64,000 nt of DNA from JAEUOS01 sp040382235 (GTDB lineage Bacteria > Pseudomonadota > Gammaproteobacteria > Burkholderiales > JAEUOS01): the NCBI GenBank assembly GCA_040382235.1, contig JBEIFV010000003.1:1-64000 (forward strand). The letters run 5' to 3'. Position numbers and translations under genes: made by a program. Shown here piece after piece: positions 26,273 to 34,825 of this stretch. A model generated the notes under the pieces. That model saw nothing but the letters and a program-made list of their open reading frames with translations, did not search any database and was not told the origin of the DNA. The stretch's first letter is position 1. The number at the start of each line of letters is the position of its first letter.

Positions 26273-28887
26273 AGCGGCGCGAATTCATCAAGACCGGCTT
26301 CGGCGCGCTCTCGACCCTGGCGGTGGGCGAGACCATTCTGCTTACCCCCACCGACGCCGAAGCGCAACTGTTCAGCAAGAAAAAAGTTCTGATCGGCCAG
26401 CGCAAGGCGCAACGACGCGCCAACGGAAAAGGGCGACTGAAAAACGATTACACAAAAGCCTCGATCGTCAAGAGCGTGTGCCTGAACTGCTCGACCGTGT
26501 GCGGTATCCAGGGTTATGTGATCGACGGCAAGCTGGTAAAGGTGGGCGGCAATCCGGAAGACCCCAACAACGGCAAGTCGCTGTGCGCCAAGGGGCAGAG
26601 CGGGCCGACGGTCAACGACTATCCGGAGCGTCTGCTGTTCCCCTTGAAGCGGGTCGGCAAGCGCGGCGAAGGCAAGTGGATGCGCATCACTTGGGATGAA
26701 GCGCATGCCGAAATCGCCAGGCGCATCAAGAAGGCGATCGACGAAGGCAAGCCCGAGGAAGTGGCGATCCAGATCGGCCGTTCGCGCCTGGGCGAAGAAA
26801 TGGGGCGCTTTCTAAACGCCATCGGCTCGCCCTCGCTCTTCAACCATCGCGCGCTGTGCTCGTCGAACAAGCGCGCCGCCAATTATGTAAGCCTGGGCGA
26901 AACCGACTGGGAATCCGGTGACTTCGAGCGCAGCAAGTACATCATCGATTTCGGCGCCAATGTGTACGAGGCGCATCAGGGCGCTATTCATGCCTGCAAG
27001 CGCATCATCCGCGGGCGCTATGACAACGGCGCCAAGTTCGTCTATTTCGACGTGCGGCTTTCCAATACCGCCGGGCGCGCTGACGAGTGGTACGCGCCCA
27101 ATCCAGGCAGTGACGGCGCCATCGCACTGGCCATGGGCAATGCCATCATGATGGCCGGCAAGCACGACGCCAAATGGCTTGATACCTGGAGCAACATAGG
27201 CGCTCAAGACCTGAAGACCTGGATCGCGCGCTATACGCCGGAATGGGCCGAGCAGGTCTCGGGCATCAAGGCCGCCGACATCCGTCGGGTGGCGCTGGAA
27301 TTCGCCGCCGCAGCGCCAGCGGTGGTGGCGTTCACCAACCGCGGCTCGGGCGCGCATTACAACGGTTTCAACAATGACCGTGCGGTGATCCTGCTCAACG
27401 CGATCGTCGGCAGCATCGGCAAGCCTGGCGGCTATTGCTATACGGTGGAGCCGACGCGGGTGCCACCGACGGTTTTTCCGCAGCCCATGCCGCGGCCGCC
27501 GGCGCCGAAGGCCCGGAGTGCGATCGAGAACCCGCCCGAGTGGCCTCTGGCCAACAAATGGCAGCGCATGAAGGTGGGGCAGATCGTCTACCAGTACATC
27601 AAGGAGGGTCGCGGCAAGGTGCAGACGCTGCTTTCCTACACGGTGGCGTCACCGCAGACCTGGCCGGAGGGCCGCAGCCTCACCGTAGAGGTACTGTCGG
27701 ACGAAAAGCTGGTGCCGTTCCACGCCTGCTCGGACATTGTCTATTCCGAGCAGGCGCACTACGCCGACATGATCCTGCCCGACGCCACTTACATGGAACG
27801 CTGGGGCTTCGACACGCGCAACAACATGGAACTGCGTGATTACGTGACGCTGCGCCAGCCGATCGTGCAACCCCCGGGGGAGTGCAAGAGCTTTGTCGAT
27901 ACGCTCATCGACGTAGCCAAGCGCATTGGCCCGCAGACAGCGCAGTACTTCCAGTTCAAGGACCATGAGGAATGGATGAAGCTGCGCTGCGCCGCGCTGA
28001 CCAAGCGGGTCGGCGAAGATGGTTTCGCCTACATGAAAAAGCACGGCGTCTGGCAGGACATGTCCAAACCGAAATACTACGATCTGTACAACTGGGATTT
28101 GCGTGCCGAAGAGATCAAGGACGCGCGTGTCGATGCCGCCACGCAGGTCATCTATCGCAAGGCGGCTGACGGGCGCGAATCGGCGGTCGGCCTGATGGTC
28201 GATGGCAAGCCGAAACGCGGTTTCATCACCCCTTCTCGCAAGTTTTCGGTGTATCACCCGGACATCGAAGCCGCCGCCAAGCAGATGGGTTTCACCGAGG
28301 ACTTCCAGAACGGCATGCCGGAGTACTTCCCGATCCCCTCGATCGCCAATATGAAGGCCGACCAGTTGCATCTGGTGACCTTCAAGTGGAACGTGCATAC
28401 CCAGGGCCGCACGCAGTCGCAGAAGTATCTGTCGGAAATCGTGCATCACAACCCGATGTGGATCCACACCAGCGTGGCCGAGCGGCACGGCATCAAGAGC
28501 GGCGACATGGTCGAGATCACCACAATGCGGCCTTACGGCCACATGATGAAGGGGGGCGGCGAAGTGCTTGGGAAAGCGCTGATTCCGGCCTACGTGACCG
28601 AAGGCATCCACCCGCGCGTGCTGGCGGTTTCGAACACCCTCGGCAACCCCTGGCACGGGCGTGCCGCCAATGCGCGCGGCGGCGGCAAACAGAAGCTTGA
28701 CGCCTGGGATGACAACGTGATCGCCGAAGACCAGGATCTGGTGGAAGACCTGTGGTGGGACGAGCGCAACGGTGGCACCGGCGCCGGCTACAACATCAAC
28801 GCCATCCTGCCGATCCAGCCGGCGCCTCTAGTGGGGATGCAGGGCTGGTATGACACGGTGTGCTCGATCCGCAAGGTGCAGGCGTAG
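26269..28887 (+). CDS. Tat-exported molybdopterin oxidoreductase, PsrA/PhsA/ArxA-like catalytic subunit
   Basis: Protein of 872 residues of the DMSO-reductase superfamily. The N-terminus KRREFIKTGFGALSTLAVG is a twin-arginine signal. The [4Fe-4S] motif is C71LNCSTVC78 ... C106, and Cys197 in NHRALCSSNKR sits where the Mo ligand is expected, as in polysulfide/thiosulfate/arsenate-type enzymes. The C-terminal molybdopterin-binding part includes FKWNVHTQGRTQSQKYL and HNPMWIHTSVAERHGIKSGD. The substrate cannot be decided: a sulfur oxyanion, polysulfide or arsenic compound are all possible. No NrfD-type membrane anchor gene follows, so it may use a soluble acceptor or a distant anchor. Confidence 0.88.
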   Translation: MKRREFIKTGFGALSTLAVGETILLTPTDAEAQLFSKKKVLIGQRKAQRRANGKGRLKNDYTKASIVKSVCLNCSTVCGIQGYVIDGKLVKVGGNPEDPNNGKSLCAKGQSGPTVNDYPERLLFPLKRVGKRGEGKWMRITWDEAHAEIARRIKKAIDEGKPEEVAIQIGRSRLGEEMGRFLNAIGSPSLFNHRALCSSNKRAANYVSLGETDWESGDFERSKYIIDFGANVYEAHQGAIHACKRIIRGRYDNGAKFVYFDVRLSNTAGRADEWYAPNPGSDGAIALAMGNAIMMAGKHDAKWLDTWSNIGAQDLKTWIARYTPEWAEQVSGIKAADIRRVALEFAAAAPAVVAFTNRGSGAHYNGFNNDRAVILLNAIVGSIGKPGGYCYTVEPTRVPPTVFPQPMPRPPAPKARSAIENPPEWPLANKWQRMKVGQIVYQYIKEGRGKVQTLLSYTVASPQTWPEGRSLTVEVLSDEKLVPFHACSDIVYSEQAHYADMILPDATYMERWGFDTRNNMELRDYVTLRQPIVQPPGECKSFVDTLIDVAKRIGPQTAQYFQFKDHEEWMKLRCAALTKRVGEDGFAYMKKHGVWQDMSKPKYYDLYNWDLRAEEIKDARVDAATQVIYRKAADGRESAVGLMVDGKPKRGFITPSRKFSVYHPDIEAAAKQMGFTEDFQNGMPEYFPIPSIANMKADQLHLVTFKWNVHTQGRTQSQKYLSEIVHHNPMWIHTSVAERHGIKSGDMVEITTMRPYGHMMKGGGEVLGKALIPAYVTEGIHPRVLAVSNTLGNPWHGRAANARGGGKQKLDAWDDNVIAEDQDLVEDLWWDERNGGTGAGYNINAILPIQPAPLVGMQGWYDTVCSIRKVQA

Positions 28888-29014
28888 CGCTTGATGTAGC
28901 TTGATCTCCCTGGGGACGTCGCATTGCGGCGACCCCGGGGCCACTTGAATCTCAAGTAAAGAAAGCACGATGCCCTCGACGGTCATGCAGCGGTTCAGTC
29001 TTGCGGGCAAGCGA

Positions 29015-29446
29015 TCACACGGCGTCCAGGCTGACAACCAAGCGTCGGCCAAGCACGCTGATCGCCTGCGCGATGCGCGGCAGCTTTGATCCGTAGTGGG
29101 GGTCCAGCAAGCGACGAACCTCTTTCTCATCAACGCCGAGGCGCTTGGCAAGTTGGGTCTTGCTGATGCCGGCCTCACGCATCGCCACGTAGAGTGCAGC
29201 CTTGGCCATCGTTTCCGCGGGCGGCGCCACCAGTTGCTCGCGACGCCGGCACTTGCTGGGCGCCGGGAAATCGAGGCCTTCGATCATGTAGGTGGCGAAC
29301 ACCTCATCCATCGCGTCAACGGCCTGCAGCAGCGCGTCAGCTTGGTCCTCGCCCTGGGTGACCAATTGCGGCAGGTCGCGGCAGGTGACGACAAATCCGC
29401 CTTCGCCAGCGGTAGTCAAAAGCACGGGAAACTCGAATCGATTCAT
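29015..29446 (-). CDS. hicB: HicB-family antitoxin
   Basis: Antitoxin of 143 residues. The N-terminal partly degraded RNase-H-like fold is FPVLLTTAGEGGFVVTCRDLPQLVTQGEDQADALLQAVDAMDEVF. The C-terminal helix-turn-helix is AGISKTQLAKRLGVDEKEVRRLLDPHYGSKLPRIAQAISVLG. It neutralises HicA and represses the operon. It is the second gene of the pair, 14 bp after hicA. Longer than the shortest HicB proteins because of the full HTH domain. Confidence 0.92.
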   Translation of the reverse strand: MNRFEFPVLLTTAGEGGFVVTCRDLPQLVTQGEDQADALLQAVDAMDEVFATYMIEGLDFPAPSKCRRREQLVAPPAETMAKAALYVAMREAGISKTQLAKRLGVDEKEVRRLLDPHYGSKLPRIAQAISVLGRRLVVSLDAV

Positions 29447-29460
29447 GGTCAACTTTCCGT

Positions 29461-29673
29461 TCAAAGCTCGTTCGCTCGAATGCCGAGTTGCGCACACATC
29501 GCATGGAACGTGCCGGTCTTCAATTCGTCTTTAGGATTGCGAACGACGGTAAAAGCGGTGCCGAAATAAAGTGTCTGGTGACTACCCTTGCCACGCGAAG
29601 CATTGAGGCGCACGCCAATCCCGCGTGCTCTTCCAATCGCCTTGACTTTGCGAATGAACTCGTTCCCGATCAT
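29461..29673 (-). CDS. hicA: HicA-family mRNA interferase toxin
   Basis: Toxin of 70 residues with a double-stranded RNA-binding-like fold. It starts MIGNEFIRKVKAIGRARGI and has the active-site His32 in KGSHQTLYFG, followed by VVRNPKDELKTGTFHAMCAQLGI. It cleaves mRNAs when free of HicB. The gene is complete and first in the operon, just behind a perfect palindrome that probably is the operator. Confidence 0.9.
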   Translation of the reverse strand: MIGNEFIRKVKAIGRARGIGVRLNASRGKGSHQTLYFGTAFTVVRNPKDELKTGTFHAMCAQLGIRANEL

Positions 29674-29682
29674 GCGTACATT

Positions 29683-29702
29683 ATCGGACGTTTACGTCCG
29701 AT
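29683..29702. promoter_or_regulatory. palindromic operator of hicAB
   Basis: Perfect inverted repeat ATCGGACG-TTTA-CGTCCGAT, 8-bp arms around a 4-nt spacer, 9 bp upstream of the hicA ATG. The position and symmetry fit a binding site for the HicB helix-turn-helix domain. Confidence 0.7.
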
Positions 29703-29773
29703 TTTCAAGTCCTGATCGATTTGGTTGCGCGACGATTCGTCGAAAAACGTTCGTACGGTTGCAGATTGCCGTA

Positions 29774-30958
29774 TCACCGCCGGCTGTGCCGACCACCGCT
29801 TGCCAGCAGCACACCGGCCGCCGCCGCCAGAACGCCGACGGTGGTGTAGGCGATGGCGTAGCTGCCTGAGCTGGTGGCCACCAATGCCGCCAGCGAAGGC
29901 ATCACAAGGGCCCCGGAAAACATCGCGGCCGAGCCGAGCCCGGTGGCTTCGGTGCGCTGGGCGCCACCCAGGCGCACGAACTCGCCATAGGCGATGCCGG
30001 TATAGCCGCTCGCGGTCGCCCCGGCGATCGCGCACACCAGCAACACCAGCGGCACCGGCCAGCCGGGGCCGAACTGTCCGGCGGCGATGGTGGCGGCCGC
30101 CATGGCCAGGCCCTGGCACACCAGGAGCCAGCGCGCCGGCAGCCAGGCATCGGCGATCCAGCCCCAGATCGGCCGGCTGACCACGCCGAAAATCTGGTAC
30201 ACCGCCAGCGCCTGGCCGGCGGCAACCAGGCCGAAGTCCGCACGGCTGGTCAATTGCACGACGGTGAACGCCACAAAGCACATCTGGGTGCCGGTAAAGA
30301 TGAAACATGCGAAGGTCAGGCGCTGCATCTCCTTACTGGCGCGCAACAAACCGGCGAGCGCCGGTAGCCCGCTCTTGCCGGCCGGTGTCGGGCCGCCCGC
30401 ATCGCTGTCCCAGGCGCGCCGCGGCCATTGCAGCAGCAGCAAAAGCAGGACTACCGGCACCACTTGCAGCAAGAGAGTGTTCTGCCAGCCTACGGCGAGC
30501 GCGATCGGTGGCAACAGCAAAGCACCCAGCACGCCCCCCAAGGGCACGCCGATCTGGCGGATCGACAGCACCAGGTTGAGGATTGATGGCGGTGTGCGCG
30601 GCACCAGAAGATGGGTGCTGACCGGCGCGGACCCGCCGTAGCCGAAGCCGAGCGCGATCGCACCCAATACCAGCGCCGCCAGCCCGCCATGCGCGCTGAT
30701 CAGGAGCATCGCGCAGGTGCCCAGCAGGATCATCTGGCTCACGCGCACCGCGCCATGGCGGTGAATCAGGCTGGCGGCCTTGAGCGATGAAATGATTCCG
30801 ATGCCGTACACCACCGAGATGAAGTAGCCGGCCCAGGCGCCATCGACACCCAGATCGCGCGCGATCTCCGGGGCCAGTGCGGGAATCGTATAGGCGGCCA
30901 TGGTCGCCAGCGTTTGCATCGCCATGGTGGCAAGCAATGGCCACAGGGGAAATGTCAT
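29774..30958 (-). CDS. MFS transporter
   Basis: Twelve-helix transporter of 394 residues from MTFPLWPLLATMAMQTLATMAAYTIPALAPEIARDLGV. Internal landmarks are LIHRHGAVRVSQMILLG after helix 2, the GFGYGGSAPVSTHLLVPRTPPSILNLVLSIRQIGVPLGG stretch, and PIWGWIADAWLPARWLLV after helix 8. It resembles CynX/NimT-like or general organic-anion MFS members; substrate not deducible. Twelve in-frame codons upstream of the chosen ATG are left out. It is divergent from the alcohol dehydrogenase gene. Confidence 0.87.
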   Translation of the reverse strand: MTFPLWPLLATMAMQTLATMAAYTIPALAPEIARDLGVDGAWAGYFISVVYGIGIISSLKAASLIHRHGAVRVSQMILLGTCAMLLISAHGGLAALVLGAIALGFGYGGSAPVSTHLLVPRTPPSILNLVLSIRQIGVPLGGVLGALLLPPIALAVGWQNTLLLQVVPVVLLLLLLQWPRRAWDSDAGGPTPAGKSGLPALAGLLRASKEMQRLTFACFIFTGTQMCFVAFTVVQLTSRADFGLVAAGQALAVYQIFGVVSRPIWGWIADAWLPARWLLVCQGLAMAAATIAAGQFGPGWPVPLVLLVCAIAGATASGYTGIAYGEFVRLGGAQRTEATGLGSAAMFSGALVMPSLAALVATSSGSYAIAYTTVGVLAAAAGVLLASGGRHSRR

Positions 30959-31102
30959 CGCCGGCTCGCGCCGGGCGCGTTGCAATATCGGCACACGTGG
31001 ATCATCGAAACGCTAAACTCCCGCTGCACCCGAGGCTTCAGACTACGGGTCGATGCTGCTTCATCGCGACTTGCAGAATACCCGATGCCAAAAGGACTCC
31101 AC

Positions 31103-31234
31103 ATGACAAACCGGAAACGTTGCCTTACCGTCCGTCGCCCGCCGTCGATGTTCGACGCTTGCCAGCCACGCCGCTGCATCCGTTTCGTAGAAGCATGCCA
31201 AGCTGACATTGCTTGCAGCGGCGGTGTGCTATGA
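31103..31234 (+). CDS. candidate Cys-rich leader peptide (uORF) of the alcohol dehydrogenase gene
   Basis: A 43-codon frame with an AAAAGGA Shine-Dalgarno whose TGA overlaps the ATG of the next gene as ATGA. The peptide is basic and has five Cys (C7, C20, C25, C32, C39). Nothing matches a known family. Like the frame before the molybdoenzyme operon, it could regulate the downstream zinc enzyme by coupled translation, or be a chance frame. Confidence 0.35.
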   Translation: MTNRKRCLTVRRPPSMFDACQPRRCIRFVEACQADIACSGGVL

Positions 31235-32283
31235 AGGGCGCCGTTTTCCTGGGCGAGCGCAAGCTCGAGATCCGCGACTTCCCGGACCCCAGCCCCGGCC
31301 CCGGCGAGGTGGTGCTGGAGATCAAGGCTTCGGGCATGTGCGGCAGCGACTTGAAGGCCTATCGCGCCGAAGGTGGCAAGGCCGCACTCGGCTTCACCAA
31401 CGCCAGCGGGCCTGTCATCGCCGGCCATGAGCCCTGCGGCGTGGTGGTCGCCATTGGCGCCGGTGTGGCAGCCAACCAGGCGCGCATTGGCGCGCGCGTG
31501 ATGCAGCACCATTACCGCGGCTGCGGCGTGTGCGAACAATGTTCGACCGGCTGGATGCAACTGTGCGTCGACGGTGTGGCCGAGGTATACGGCGTCACCG
31601 GACACGGCGCGCATGCGAAATACCTCAAATGCCCGGCACGCACCCTGGTGCCGCTACCAGACGAGCTTTCATTCGAGGCCGGCGCGGCGATTTCCTGCGG
31701 CACCGGCACCGCCTGGGGCGCACTGCAGCGCCTGGGCCTGCAAGGCAATCATGTGATCGCGATTTTCGGCCAGGGCCCGGTCGGGCTGTCAGCCACGCAA
31801 CTGGCGGTGGCGATGGGCGCCCGAGTTATCGCACTGGACGTCAGCGATGCGCGGTTGGCGCGCGCCAAGCAATTCGGCGCCGACCACACCATCAACCCCG
31901 CCAACGCGGGCGACGTGGTGCAGGCGATCCGTGACCTCACACACGGCCGCGGCGCCGATCTTTCGCTCGATACTTCCTCCGCGCCGGCCGCGCGCGCACA
32001 GGCGGTGCGCTGCGTGCGTACCTGGGGCAAAGCGTGTTATGTGGGCGAAGGCGACAGCGTGACGCTCGACGTCAGCCCCGACCTTCTGCGCCGCCAGGTA
32101 ACGCTGATCGGTTCGTGGACCTTCTCCACCGTCGGCCAAGCCGCCTGCGCGCAATTCATCGCCGACCGCGGCATCGATGTGGACAGCCTGTTCACCCATC
32201 GGTGGAAGCTTGGCCAGGTGGTGGAGGCCTATCAGGTGTTTGATGCACAGACCGCGGGCAAGGGCGTGATTGATCCTTCGTAG
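31231..32283 (+). CDS. zinc-dependent alcohol dehydrogenase (MDR family)
   Basis: Medium-chain dehydrogenase of 350 residues. Catalytic zinc ligands lie in ASGMCGSDLKAYR and AGHEPCGVV, and the structural zinc site is CGVCEQCSTGWMQLC. The nucleotide fold reads VIAIFGQGPVGLSATQLAVAMGARVIALDVSDARL, with Asp favouring NAD. It oxidises an alcohol or polyol; substrate unknown. The start overlaps the stop of a short upstream ORF. Confidence 0.92.
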   Translation: MKGAVFLGERKLEIRDFPDPSPGPGEVVLEIKASGMCGSDLKAYRAEGGKAALGFTNASGPVIAGHEPCGVVVAIGAGVAANQARIGARVMQHHYRGCGVCEQCSTGWMQLCVDGVAEVYGVTGHGAHAKYLKCPARTLVPLPDELSFEAGAAISCGTGTAWGALQRLGLQGNHVIAIFGQGPVGLSATQLAVAMGARVIALDVSDARLARAKQFGADHTINPANAGDVVQAIRDLTHGRGADLSLDTSSAPAARAQAVRCVRTWGKACYVGEGDSVTLDVSPDLLRRQVTLIGSWTFSTVGQAACAQFIADRGIDVDSLFTHRWKLGQVVEAYQVFDAQTAGKGVIDPS

Positions 32284-32412
32284 CGGCAGGTCGAGGCGGC
32301 CACGCGTCGCCGAAGGCCGGCCGCTGGCGCGCTCTGCTGAGCATTCGGCGTCCGAGGAGAAACGCCCGACTATGGCGGCTTGCTTCGGTGCGAGCGCTTC
32401 GGCTTGGCGCCT

Positions 32413-32973
32413 TCAAGCAGGCTTCCGAAAGAGCACCTCTATCGACGCCGATATCGCGTCAAGTTGCTTGCGTAGTTTTCTGTCTTTGGTGTGGTTGGCT
32501 TCCGCGGCAACATAGCCGGCAAGTTCCTCAAAATCATCAAGCGTGCCGCGCACGGCTGCCACCTCGTCGGTCACTTTTGAGCGGTGCAGCATCGCCAGCA
32601 TGGTGTCGTCAATCATGGTGTGTTCAATAATCAGGGTCGCTTGTTCGCAGGTGAGCGACAGGCGCCTCAATGCATCGGGCTTTGCGCGCGTGGTCTTGGG
32701 TTTTGATGCGGGCGCGGCGGCTTTCCTGATCGGGGTCACCGAGGCAACTGGCGCGTTTGAGTGTTCAATCAAGCGCACCACCACATGACCGCAAACCGCG
32801 CAAAAGCCCTGCAGGCGAATACCGCCACCGTCGGGGACGCCGGTGAAATCTTCAATGCGCCGGCCGGTGCTGCAATGTCCGCACCAGACACTGCCCAGGA
32901 TGCGCTGCTGCCCGGCTGGCGGGATCTCGTCCCACAGAAGTTGCGCCGCAGGCGCGAAGGGATGGCGTGTCAT
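32413..32973 (-). CDS. hypothetical protein with N-terminal zinc ribbon
   Basis: Protein of 186 residues. The N-terminal ~60 residues contain two Cys knuckles, VWCGHCSTGRRIEDF and GFCAVCGHVVVRLIE, spaced like a treble-clef or rubredoxin-like zinc ribbon. A Lys/Ala/Pro linker leads to a helical, charged C-terminal half (LRRLSLTCEQATLIIEHTMIDDTMLAML...ASIEVLFRKPA). No family recognised. It lies at the start of the accessory stretch that carries toxin-antitoxin remnants. Confidence 0.6.
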   Translation of the reverse strand: MTRHPFAPAAQLLWDEIPPAGQQRILGSVWCGHCSTGRRIEDFTGVPDGGGIRLQGFCAVCGHVVVRLIEHSNAPVASVTPIRKAAAPASKPKTTRAKPDALRRLSLTCEQATLIIEHTMIDDTMLAMLHRSKVTDEVAAVRGTLDDFEELAGYVAAEANHTKDRKLRKQLDAISASIEVLFRKPA

Positions 32974-33163
32974 GTGGCTAATTTACCTGTAACAGAAGTG
33001 CGCAAGATTGTTCCGCGAACCAATTTCGCCCTTTGAAGTTAAATCGCTTCGTTTGGTTCTGCAGCAAGGGAATTGTCCGCTTCTTCCGGGTTGATGGCGG
33101 AGGTGGCTTGAAAGCCGCAGTAGTATCATTTGTGCACTGCTTCTCTTGCTTGCGAAAGCCACC

Positions 33164-33439
33164 ATGAACGCATCCACCCAGGCTGAAACGCTGGCCCTTG
33201 CCAAGGGCGATCAAAAGCGACTTGAGCGCCTCGCCATGCTTGCAGGCCGCTCGCCCAAAGCGATGTTGAAATTTGTTTTGCGCGACGGGTTTGACGCTGT
33301 GGAAGACGATATCCGCGAAACCCTTGCGGCCGAGCGCGACATGGCGCTACATGGCACCTTGCCGCATGCCGACGTGATGCGTGGCGCAAGGACGATCATC
33401 GAGGCCGCGCGTAGCGGAAGCGCCAAAAAAGCAGCTTGA
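33164..33439 (+). CDS. RHH (CopG/ParD-like) antitoxin
   Basis: Protein of 91 residues. ETLALAKGDQKRLERLAMLAGRSPKAMLKFVLRDGFDAVEDDI has the strand–helix–helix spacing of ribbon-helix-helix DNA-binding antitoxins. The acidic C-terminal helix would wrap its toxin. A ParE-like reading frame overlaps its 3' end but is cut short, so the antitoxin appears to have lost its partner. Confidence 0.7.
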   Translation: MNASTQAETLALAKGDQKRLERLAMLAGRSPKAMLKFVLRDGFDAVEDDIRETLAAERDMALHGTLPHADVMRGARTIIEAARSGSAKKAA

Positions 33440-33494
33440 GTGGTCGCGTCCGGCGCGGGCCGCCTACAACGCGACGATCGCGCGCTGGGCTTGA
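33432..33494 (+). pseudogene. truncated parE toxin remnant
   Basis: In the -1 frame relative to the antitoxin end, 20 codons read QLEWSRPARAAYNATIARWA and then stop. This is the typical opening of ParE/RelE-like toxins, (K)xLEWSxxAxxDLxxI. The remaining ~80 residues, including the C-terminal catalytic or gyrase-binding part, are absent. No clear start codon precedes it. Confidence 0.6.
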
Positions 33495-33553
33495 CATTGC
33501 ATGGCGGGCCGCTTGCGGCGACAGGCGCGATGTCAACGGCGTGATGACGACAC

Positions 33554-34309
33554 ATGCGCATAACCGACTTAACCCCCCTCCCCCCCGGCCAACGCGAAAT
33601 ACCCGACTTCCCGCGCTTCGGGCTCCTCCCGTTCGCCACGCGTTTCCCCAGCCAGACCGACCGCATCGACCTGCACGTCAGCTTCCCCGACGGCAGCGAC
33701 GCCGCCACCGCACCCGCGACGGCTTCCTCGACCAATGTCGGCACCCAACTTGCGCAACTGCCACGCGTTACGCAGACCTCGGACTTTCACTGCGTCACCA
33801 CCTGGACCCGGCGCGGATTGACCTGGAGCGGAGTCCGTTTCGCCGACTTCTGCGAGCGGATCATCGTACCGCTGTGCCCACCTGACCCTGACAGCGGGCA
33901 GCCGGCCAGGAGCGCCGGCTTCGTCGTGCTGCGCGCCCAGGACGGCGCCCGCACCAGCCTGCCGCTCGAAGACCTGCTTAGTCCCAACGTTCTACTTGCC
34001 GATCATCTCGACGGCCAACCCCTGCCGATGGAGCACGGCGCGCCGCTGCGCCTGATCGCCCCGGCCCACTACGGCTACAAGAGCGTCAAGCACCTGCACC
34101 GCATCGAGTTCTGGCGCAGCAGCGAAACCTACCGCCCCTACGGCCTGCGTTTCATGGTGCACCCCAGAGCCAGAGTGACCTTTGAAGAACGCGGGCAATG
34201 GGTGCCTGGTTGGCTATTGCGCTACTTGTATCGCCCGTTGATCGGGATGACGGTGGCGCGCTTCGAGCGGGGGATGCGGGAGCGGCGCGAGGCTCAGGGC
34301 CAAAGCTAG
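33554..34309 (+). CDS. molybdopterin-dependent oxidoreductase, Oxidored_molyb domain
   Basis: Protein of 251 residues of the sulfite-oxidase/MsrP superfamily. The Mo-ligating Cys80 lies in TSDFHCVTTWTRRGLTW, followed by GVRFADFCERII. The C-terminal part of the domain is LPLEDLLSPNVLLADHLDGQPLPMEHGAPLRLIAPAHYGYKSVKHLHRIEFW. It lacks a signal peptide and a heme domain, so it is probably cytoplasmic; electron acceptor and substrate unknown. The Shine-Dalgarno is weak. A decayed duplicate of its 3' two-thirds lies 0.5 kb downstream. Confidence 0.85.
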   Translation: MRITDLTPLPPGQREIPDFPRFGLLPFATRFPSQTDRIDLHVSFPDGSDAATAPATASSTNVGTQLAQLPRVTQTSDFHCVTTWTRRGLTWSGVRFADFCERIIVPLCPPDPDSGQPARSAGFVVLRAQDGARTSLPLEDLLSPNVLLADHLDGQPLPMEHGAPLRLIAPAHYGYKSVKHLHRIEFWRSSETYRPYGLRFMVHPRARVTFEERGQWVPGWLLRYLYRPLIGMTVARFERGMRERREAQGQS

Positions 34310-34387
34310 AAGTAGCTCCCACTGCCCGCTTGGAGAGAGACCAGCCTGAAACCGTTGGTGGAAGCGCTTCTTTAAGGCCTTGCCGGA

Positions 34388-34768
34388 CTACTTCACAAGC
34401 GCAGCAGGGACGTATGGGTTTTCCGGGTTCACGGTCAGCGTTTGCCGTGCCGGGTGCAACACCAGATCCATCATCTCCATCGGCACTGCGCCGAACAGCG
34501 GCTCATCACCGAGCACAAGCGCAGACAGGTCACAATAGCGGTCGCTGAAATGAACGCGCAGCGGCCCGATCATAGGCACGCGTTTGCGGCTTCCGTCAGC
34601 CAGCACAGCTTCCCTTGTGCTTACCTCTTCCAGATCAAAACCCAACTGCACAGCCACGTGCTGCGGCACTGTCATGAAAACCGAGCCCGAATCGACCAAC
34701 GCCTTCACTTCGATCTTGCGTTTCAGGATGGTGTTTTCGAGCAAGATATCGGCGTGTGTGATTCCCAT
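34388..34768 (-). CDS. retropepsin-like (clan AA) aspartic protease
   Basis: Protein of 126 residues. KALVDSGSVFMTVPQHVAVQLGF has the Asp-Ser-Gly catalytic motif of single-domain retroviral-type aspartic proteases, and the flap and second strand region reads VLADGSRKRVPMIGPLRVHFSDR...VLGDEPLFGAVPMEMMDLVLHPARQTL. Such small bacterial proteins act as homodimers; their targets are unknown. It is inserted between an Oxidored_molyb gene and its broken duplicate, on the opposite strand. Confidence 0.78.
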   Translation of the reverse strand: MGITHADILLENTILKRKIEVKALVDSGSVFMTVPQHVAVQLGFDLEEVSTREAVLADGSRKRVPMIGPLRVHFSDRYCDLSALVLGDEPLFGAVPMEMMDLVLHPARQTLTVNPENPYVPAALVK

Positions 34769-34825
34769 GGCTGCTTCCAGAGTAGCGGAAAGATGCCTCC
34801 ATTATGCGCAAATTCCTGCACCGCA

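Noticed and set aside
28897..28945. Hairpin near the end of the molybdoenzyme operon as a terminator
   Set aside because: The stem needs a bulge and no T-run follows; too weak to list as a feature.
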